Assembly (NCBI GenBank): GCA_003219345.1
Contig: QHOP01000568.1
Span: forward strand, 1-5,836
Reading direction: 5' to 3'
Origin: Verrucomicrobiota bacterium
GTDB taxonomy: Bacteria; Verrucomicrobiota; Verrucomicrobiia; Limisphaerales; AV2
Length of the DNA: 5,836 nt
Shown: one piece after another, positions 1 through 4,310 of the stretch
Layout: every line of letters starts with the position of its first letter
Position numbering within the stretch: the stretch's first letter is position 1
The notes under the pieces: model-generated
The model's input: the letters and a program-made list of their open reading frames with translations, nothing else
Databases searched by the model: none
What the model was told of the DNA's origin: nothing
Program-made: the position numbers and the translations under genes

Positions 1-2
1 AC

Positions 3-485
3 ACCACCAACATCGTCAGCGGCACCAACGTGGTCAGCACCAACGTGCCGTTCCTTGGCTTCACGGACAGCGACAACGAGGTCGCTTCATTTTCCAGCCG
101 CGGCAATGTCGGCATCGGGACCGAAGGGGATTTCGGGCGCTTCAAGCCGGACGTGTTGGCGCCCGGCACGTTTGTCGTCTCCACCCGCTCGCAGAACATG
201 GACACGAACAATCTCAACCCGTTCGTGCCGGACCTTGGTCCGAATTATCGCTACGACACGGGCACCAGTATGGCGGCGCCGGGCGTTTGCGGGGTGCTGG
301 CACTGATGCAGGAATTTTTCGAACAAAAACTGCGGCGCGGGTTCAGTCCCGCGCTGATGAAGGCGCTGCTGATCAACGGCGCGCGGTCGGTGAACCCGAA
401 TTACGACTTGAGTGTCAGCAATGTCATCAATTTTCAAGGGTGGGGCCTGGTCAATCTGACGAACAGTCTCCCCGCGGCCCTGACC
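3..485 (+). other. Peptidase S8 catalytic domain, C-terminal portion
   Basis: Seen: an FSSRG motif, the KPDVLAPG segment and GTSMAAPGVCG around the catalytic Ser codon (267-269). These are followed by the helix-rich segment LKALLINGAR-like (about 354-386, here MKALLINGARS) and QGWGLVNL (about 435-458). The last two are characteristic of KP-43-like subtilases, in which the end of the catalytic domain packs on the following sandwich. The stretch at 3-50 before FLGFTDSDNE is Thr/Asn-rich and may be an insertion loop peculiar to this protein. Asp and His of the triad are upstream of the window. Confidence 0.92.
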
Positions 486-2648
486 AACGCGACGGACGAG
501 ACCAGTTGGCCGGTCCGGCTCTTCGATCAAAGCCCGACCAATGCCCTGGCGACCGGCCAACGGCACACCTGGAATCTGGCGCTGTCCACCGATGCCCGGT
601 TCGTCCCCTTGCGCGTGACGCTGGTCTGGACCGATCCGCCCGGAAATCCCGGCGCCGGGGTGAAGCTGGTCAACGACCTGGATTTGATCGTCAGCAACCT
701 GGACACCGGCCAGGTGTTCCTGGGCAATAACATTTCGTCGGGCGCTGATTTCAATCAGCCCGGCGACACCAACACCCTTCCTGATTTCGTCAACAACGTC
801 GAAAACGTTTTCCTCCAGCCCGCGCTCGGCACGAATTATTCGATCACCGTGGCGGGGCGCCGCGTCAATGTCAACGCCGTCACGGCGAACATGACCGACG
901 TGGTCCAGGATTATGCGCTGGTCGTTTCCTGCGGAAACGGGGAGGTGGCCGGCGCGTTTGATTCGCTGACGCGGGTTCCGGACGGCATCATCCCGCGCCT
1001 GGAGCTCATCGGCCTCACGAACGGTGTGCCGTTATTGAAGCAGCGCGTGGGAGCCAACTTCCAACTGGCCCCCTCGCCCGACGGCGAAACCAACCAGTGG
1101 CGCTTTTACGCGTTCACGAACGCGTTTTTCACGAACAACCTCAGCGGTCTGACCAATGGCAGCAACGTGGCGTTCATCACCTTCCTGCCGCCGGACCTCT
1201 CGCGCCCGCGCAATCTGGACGCGGACATAGACCTGTACGTCTCGACCAATGCCGCGCTGATCGAGCTTGATGCCGCGGTGATCGCCAACGCTTACAAATC
1301 CACCAATCGCGGCGGCAACGAAGTGATCATTTTCACCAACGCGGCCGTGGGGCTGGACCAGATTTATTACATCGGTGTGAAATCCGAGGACCAGCAAGGC
1401 GCGGAGTTCGGCATTGTCGGTTTGTCCACGGACGTTCCGTTTTCCGCGGAAGACCCGTATGGCAACCGCACGCTGCGGGGCATGCCCTTCACCGTGGAAA
1501 TCCCGGACGGCACGCCCGACGCGCCGGGCGCGGCGCTGATGTTCGCAGTGGACCCGCGACCGCCGGTGGCCATCGGGAGTGTCACGGTGAACCTGAACCT
1601 GACGCACCAATCGATCGGCGATTTGCTCGGCAATTTGAGTCACGGCGATCAGTTTGCGGTGCTGAATAATCACACCCGTTTTGAAGGCACGAGCAACACG
1701 GTTTTCCATCTGGCGTATGACGACAGCGGCAGCGGGCAGTTATTGTTGAGTCGGCCCACCGACGGTCCGGGCAACTTGAACAAGTTTGCGGGCGGGACGA
1801 CGTCCGGCGCCTGGCTGCTGACGATGACCGACAACGCGCGTGGCGGCACCGGGCGAGTGGATGGCCTGACCCTCCATGTCCAGCCGGAGCGTCTGCTCTC
1901 CGGCGTGGGCGTGGACGTTTCCGTGCTGGCCAATCAGTGGCTCTATTTCCCCATTGACGTGCCATTGGATGCCACGAGACTGACGGTTTTTCTTTCCTCC
2001 ATCTCCGCGCCGCTGAATCTTTACATCAAGCGGGACCAACCCCCGAGCACGACGGACTACGACAAATTCGCGCTCATCAATCCGCCCGGCGGTTCGCTGT
2101 CAATCGGGTTGGGCGACGTGCCGCCGCTCAATGCCGGTCGCTATTTCATCGGCGTGTTCAATCCCAACGCCTTTAGCGTGGATTTCCACATTGCGGCGAG
2201 CATCGATGAAAATCCGGCCGCGGTCCTGGCGCAAGCTTATCTGCCCACAGTGTCGCCGGGTGTGCAGGACGATGCGATCACGGACGGCTCGATCGTGGTG
2301 ACGAACAACCGCCCCGTGGCGGAGGTGAAAGTGGGGGTGCGCATCGACCACGCCCGCGCTTCCGATCTGGTGCTCCACCTCATCAGCCCGCAAGGGACGC
2401 GGATTTTGCTGGCGGAAAACCGGGGCGGCGGAAGTTCGGCGGGATATGGAGTCAGCTACACCGTCACCAACGTGTATCCTCAAACCTCTTCCGGCGGGCC
2501 GCAGGAAGATCGAAGAGTCATTGAGACCGGACAGAATACGGGCACGATAAAGCTCAGCTACGACTTTTTTCAGATCCCGGCACCGGTCTCACCAACGGCG
2601 CCGGCTCGGTCAGCATCAAATACGGTCCGGGAAGTTCTACTCAGGTGA
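3..2648 (+). CDS. Secreted S8 (subtilisin/KP-43-like) serine protease, N-proximal fragment, 5' truncated and frame-disrupted at its 3' end
   Basis: This is an endopeptidase of the subtilase family, expected to be exported and to cleave proteins outside the cell. Visible directly are the block FSSRG (about 96-110), KPDVLAPGT (about 147-173) and the nucleophile motif GTSMAAP at 261-281, with the serine codon at 267-269. The catalytic Asp, His and oxyanion Asn regions and any signal peptide must lie upstream. The frame is open to the left edge, so the GTG at 30 is internal and not a start. After the catalytic part come a KP-43-type beta-sandwich, a PPC-like module, a P-domain, a PPC module and the first half of another P-domain. 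Real coding probably ends near 2578. The last 20 or so codons up to the TGA at 2646-2648 are out of frame, because the family-like sequence resumes in frame 2. Family assignment is firm; substrate is unknown. Confidence 0.9.
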   Translation, partial: TTNIVSGTNVVSTNVPFLGFTDSDNEVASFSSRGNVGIGTEGDFGRFKPDVLAPGTFVVSTRSQNMDTNNLNPFVPDLGPNYRYDTGTSMAAPGVCGVLALMQEFFEQKLRRGFSPALMKALLINGARSVNPNYDLSVSNVINFQGWGLVNLTNSLPAALTNATDETSWPVRLFDQSPTNALATGQRHTWNLALSTDARFVPLRVTLVWTDPPGNPGAGVKLVNDLDLIVSNLDTGQVFLGNNISSGADFNQPGDTNTLPDFVNNVENVFLQPALGTNYSITVAGRRVNVNAVTANMTDVVQDYALVVSCGNGEVAGAFDSLTRVPDGIIPRLELIGLTNGVPLLKQRVGANFQLAPSPDGETNQWRFYAFTNAFFTNNLSGLTNGSNVAFITFLPPDLSRPRNLDADIDLYVSTNAALIELDAAVIANAYKSTNRGGNEVIIFTNAAVGLDQIYYIGVKSEDQQGAEFGIVGLSTDVPFSAEDPYGNRTLRGMPFTVEIPDGTPDAPGAALMFAVDPRPPVAIGSVTVNLNLTHQSIGDLLGNLSHGDQFAVLNNHTRFEGTSNTVFHLAYDDSGSGQLLLSRPTDGPGNLNKFAGGTTSGAWLLTMTDNARGGTGRVDGLTLHVQPERLLSGVGVDVSVLANQWLYFPIDVPLDATRLTVFLSSISAPLNLYIKRDQPPSTTDYDKFALINPPGGSLSIGLGDVPPLNAGRYFIGVFNPNAFSVDFHIAASIDENPAAVLAQAYLPTVSPGVQDDAITDGSIVVTNNRPVAEVKVGVRIDHARASDLVLHLISPQGTRILLAENRGGGSSAGYGVSYTVTNVYPQTSSGGPQEDRRVIETGQNTGTIKLSYDFFQIPAPVSPTAPARSASNTVREVLLR
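490..945 (+). other. KP-43-type C-terminal beta-sandwich of the subtilase
   Basis: The motif LVWTDPPGNPGAGVKLVNDL (about 621-680), then DLIV, NNVENVFL (about 792-815), YSITVAG (about 837-857) and VQDYALVVS (about 903-929), match the jelly-roll domain that follows the catalytic domain in KP-43-like subtilases. In characterised relatives this domain binds calcium and stabilises the enzyme. The acidic NDLDL segment fits such a role, but metal binding here is inference. Confidence 0.85.
1030..1445 (+). other. Divergent PPC-like (pre-peptidase C-terminal) beta-sandwich
   Basis: The segment has the PPC pattern: a strand with WRFYAFTN (about 1098-1121), an aspartate-rich DADIDLYVST (about 1218-1247) and the closing IYYIGVKSED (about 1362-1391). 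It is longer and more divergent than the four clearer PPC modules later in the protein. PPC modules are usually found C-terminal to secreted peptidases and are often processed off or act in binding and secretion. Confidence 0.6.
1448..1890 (+). other. Proprotein convertase P-domain (first, uninterrupted)
   Basis: Seen: PFTVEIPDG (about 1485-1511), IGSVTVNLNLTHQSIGDL (about 1572-1625), the later FAGGTTSGAWLLTMTDNA (about 1785-1838) and the ending GRVDGLTLHV (about 1851-1880). This is the standard P-domain order: an opening strand, the H-x-x-x-x-DL segment, the G-x-W-x-L-x-x-x-D segment and the closing strand. The usual LxSPxGT piece in the middle is degenerate. In convertases the P-domain supports folding of the catalytic domain; in bacterial exoproteases it is a common accessory. 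Confidence 0.75.
1891..2212 (+). other. PPC module A
   Basis: Seen: WLYFPIDVP (about 1938-1964), LNLYIKRDQPP (about 2013-2045) with TTDYD following, and GRYFIGVFNPNAFSVDFHIAAS (about 2136-2201; motif cores GRYFIGV and FHIAAS). This D/N-L-x-L-x-x-x-R...YD...G-x-Y-x-G-V-x-N pattern recurs three times in the C-terminal part of the protein, so it is one of four related modules. Confidence 0.75.
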
Positions 2649-2815
2649 CCATTGTGGTCAACGAAGGCGGGAGTACCAACTCGAGTACGGCGTGGAACTA
2701 TACTGCGGCGATTGTCACGGAGCAGATCATCTACACCTTCTTTACGGAGAACACCAATCTCACGACGACGCCCATCAAATTCGGACAACCGCCGTTTGGC
2801 ACCACCAACGGTTTC
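2213..2815 (+). other. Second P-domain, N-terminal half, with an internal insert (frame break inside)
   Basis: VKVGVRIDHARASDLVLHLI and SPQGTRILLAENRGG (about 2326-2430) form the best-preserved P-domain opening in the window, with the SPxGT motif intact. It is followed by an inserted segment, GQNTGTIKLSYDFFQIP in frame 3 then GLTNGAGSVSIKYGPGS and VTIVVNEGG in frame 2, ending at NYTAA (about 2715). YTFFTENTN and TPIKFGQPPF (about 2729-2801) resemble the next P-domain strand. The G-x-W-x-L-E-V-W-D closing half is absent here and appears 1.7 kb downstream. Confidence 0.65.
2565..2590 (+). other. Frame break 1 (frame 3 to frame 2)
   Basis: A run of six T (2565-2570) follows TAC GAC. In frame 3 the reading is YDFFQIP then nonsense-like PAPVSPTAPARSAS; in frame 2 the reading GTGLTNGAGS resumes family-like sequence from about 2579. 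Either one T has been lost (giving YDFFSDPGTGL if restored), or about 40 bases are missing after QIP. The second is favoured from memory of related proteins, which read D-x-x-x-V-Y-Y-x-G-x-x-I-x-D between those motifs. Confidence 0.75.
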
Positions 2816-4096
2816 GCCACCAATCTCGTTTACACCAATAGCTTCGAAGGAACGAACGTCGGCGACTACTGCGCGGTGACAAATTTTGGGCTTTGGCAGC
2901 TTTACAGCAATCATGTGAGCGTGGTTAGCAACGTTTTGCAAAGTCACACCGGGACCAACTTCCTTGAACTGAGCAACGGCCAGGTTTTATTGGACCTGCC
3001 CACCATCGCCGGAAGGCAATACGTGCTGCGAAACGTTTATCGCCGCAGCCCGCCCGATCCATCGCTGGTGAGTTGGTGGCCGGGAGAGGGAGATGCCCGC
3101 GACATTGTAGGCACGAACAACGGCACGCTGGAAAACGGAGTGACCTTTGTCGAAGGTGAAGTAGGCCAAGCGTTCCAGTTTGATGGAATGACGAATGGCG
3201 TATTGATTGGGAACCCTGGCAACCTGCAACTGCAGGACTTCACCATTGATGCTTGGATCAAACGGGACCGGCTCGACGTGGCTGGAGGCGGACCGTTGAG
3301 TGATGGCGGGATTGTGCTTTATGGCCACGGTGGCTATGGCGTAGGGTTGTTCGCTGATGGACAATTACTCCTTAGCAAAGTGGATGTCGATTTCGTTGCT
3401 TCGGGCGCTTCGCTGAAGGTAACAGACACCAACTTCCATCATGTCGCAGTGACTAAGTCAGGCAGCACGGTCATTTTCTACATTGACGGGGTTGCTGGCG
3501 CTCCCCTGACCTACAACTCGGTTTTTGCGTTCACGAAGAATCTTTCGATCGGCGCGCGCTTGGATCTCTCGGCACCGAGTACCACCACACTGACCTCCAC
3601 GTTTGCGGGTCGCATCGACGAAGTGGAAATCTTCAACCGCGCGCTTCCGCAGGATGAAATCCGCGCCATTTATCTTGCTCAACACGCAGGCAAATGTGAC
3701 GCGCAGAGTTTGCAATTCCCTAAACCGATCAGTTGGTGGCCGGCGGAAGGCAACGCGAACGACATTATCAGCACGAACAATGGTGTTTTGACGGGAGGAA
3801 CTTCCTTTGCGGGAGGCATCGTAGGGCGGGCTTTCAGTTTGAACGGCGCCGGTGCCTATGTCCAAGTTGGTGATCGCCCGGCTTTACGATTTACCGATCA
3901 TATTACGATTGAGACATGGATTTATCCAACGGGCCCTGGTTCTCATCCATTTGCGGGTGGGATGATTGTGAACAAGGAAGGCGAATATGAAGTGGCGCGC
4001 TTTACTGACGGGACCATTGCCTGGGCGTTTGCCAACACGAATCCGGGCTGGAATTGGCACCAGACGAGCTATGTGGCGCCGCTGAATCAGTTTTAA
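2580..4096 (+). CDS. Middle fragment of the same giant protease: P-domain remainder, DUF642-like half and two LamG domains
   Basis: This open frame continues the preceding fragment after the first frame break. A GTG at 2645 could be called a start. However, in-frame codons before it (GLTNGAGSVSIKYGPGSS, about 2585-2638) look like the natural continuation of the upstream P-domain region, and no ribosome binding site precedes the GTG, so I regard it as internal. Content in order: end of a P-domain half (to about 2815), first half of a DUF642-like sandwich (about 2825-3045), LamG 1 (about 3060-3719) and most of LamG 2 (from about 3720). A TAA at 4094-4096 stops the frame in the middle of the LamG 2 fold, just after APLNQF. 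The domain then continues in frame 1. The segment is lower in GC than its flanks. It has no signal peptide or membrane segment, and alone it would not make a functional protein. Confidence 0.8.
2825..3045 (+). other. DUF642-like beta-sandwich, N-terminal half
   Basis: NSFEGTNVGDY (about 2837-2869), then VVSNVLQSHTGTNFLEL (about 2921-2971) and LPTIAGRQYVLRNVYR (about 2996-3043), follow the pattern of DUF642/galactose-binding-like domains: N-x-x-F-E opener, H-x-G-x-x-x-L-x-L, and L-x-T-x-x-G-x-x-Y-x-L-x-F-x-Y-R. It stops where the first LamG starts. The complementary half lies after the second LamG. Confidence 0.55.
3060..3719 (+). other. LamG (concanavalin A-like) domain 1
   Basis: Complete LamG/Laminin_G_3 jelly roll in frame 2: LVSWWPGEGDARDIVGTNNG opening (3065-3124), VGQAFQFDG (about 3164-3190), FTIDAWIK (about 3239-3262), FHHVAVTKSGSTVIFYIDG (about 3434-3490), IGARL (about 3548) and the closing GRIDEVEIFNRAL with DEIRAIY and AGKC (about 3608-3700). 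Such domains bind carbohydrates or act as adhesion modules; the ligand here is unknown. Confidence 0.88.
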
Positions 4097-4281
4097 GCGT
4101 CGACACCTTTAAGGGCGCAGGCAACATTGGCGACATTCTTCCTTCGGCGAACGATTTTCGCATCGGCGGCCGGCAAGTACCGGACGCGCTAGGCAATCAG
4201 TTTTTTAGCGGTTTGATCGACGAAGCGGCGATTTACGACCGAGCGCTCAATTCCTGCGAAATCCGGGACATTTTCGAGGCG
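3065..4281 (+). repeat. Tandem duplication of a LamG-encoding unit, period 660 bp
   Basis: The 13-mer starting at 3071 (agttggtggccgg) recurs at 3731, and gcacgaacaa at 3111 recurs at 3771, both exactly 660 bases apart and in the same frame. The copies are clearly homologous but well diverged, so the duplication is old or the copies were assembled separately. Offset is about 657 at the NF/QF codons just before the frame break, 614 at the IGxR codons and 602 at the EIR codons. The second copy is therefore shorter by 43-58 bases. Confidence 0.8.
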
Positions 4282-4310
4282 AACGTCAAGGGCAAATACA
4301 GTTTGTTGGG
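3720..4310 (+). other. LamG domain 2, with an internal deletion that shifts frame
   Basis: Seen in frame 2: ISWWPAEGNANDIISTNNG (about 3728-3784), VGRAFSLNG, ITIETWIYP and WNWHQTSYVAPLNQF up to TAA 4094-4096. In frame 1: VDTFKGAGNIGD, FRIGGRQ, GLIDEAAIYDRAL and CEIRDIF (4099-4275). Comparison with LamG 1 shows that the segment equivalent to HHVAVTKSGSTVIFYIDG is missing at the junction. That segment forms central strands of the jelly roll, so the domain could not fold normally as read. Confidence 0.82.
4091..4101 (+). other. Frame break 2 (frame 2 to frame 1) inside LamG 2
   Basis: APLNQF is followed at once by TAA in frame 2, while frame 1 reads VDTFKGAGNIGD from 4099. Aligning with LamG 1 places a gap of about 14-19 codons here. 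A gap of 43, 52, 55 or 58 bases, all equal to 1 modulo 3, restores the frame. A single-base indel would restore frame but would still leave the central LamG strands missing, so it is not sufficient. Confidence 0.8.

Noticed and set aside
30..32. GTG as the start of the protease gene
   Set aside because: The frame is open to the left edge and the catalytic Asp and His regions are missing, so the start is outside the window.
1032..1709. Minus-strand open frame of 225 codons
   Set aside because: Antisense to the PPC-like and P-domain modules; low-complexity Arg/His/Val-rich product with no family resemblance.
2559..2573. Programmed -1 ribosomal frameshift on the T run
   Set aside because: The run reads GAC TTT TTT CAG in the incoming frame, so the canonical X XXY YYZ phase is not met (T TTT TTC is in the wrong register). 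A second break in the same gene that plainly involves lost sequence makes damage or assembly error more likely.
2645..2647. GTG as the start of a separate downstream gene
   Set aside because: No ribosome binding site precedes it, codons before it in the same frame continue the upstream domain, and it falls in the middle of a P-domain region.
3060..4310. The LamG pair as a mobile element
   Set aside because: No transposase, inverted repeats or target-site duplication; it is an in-frame domain duplication.
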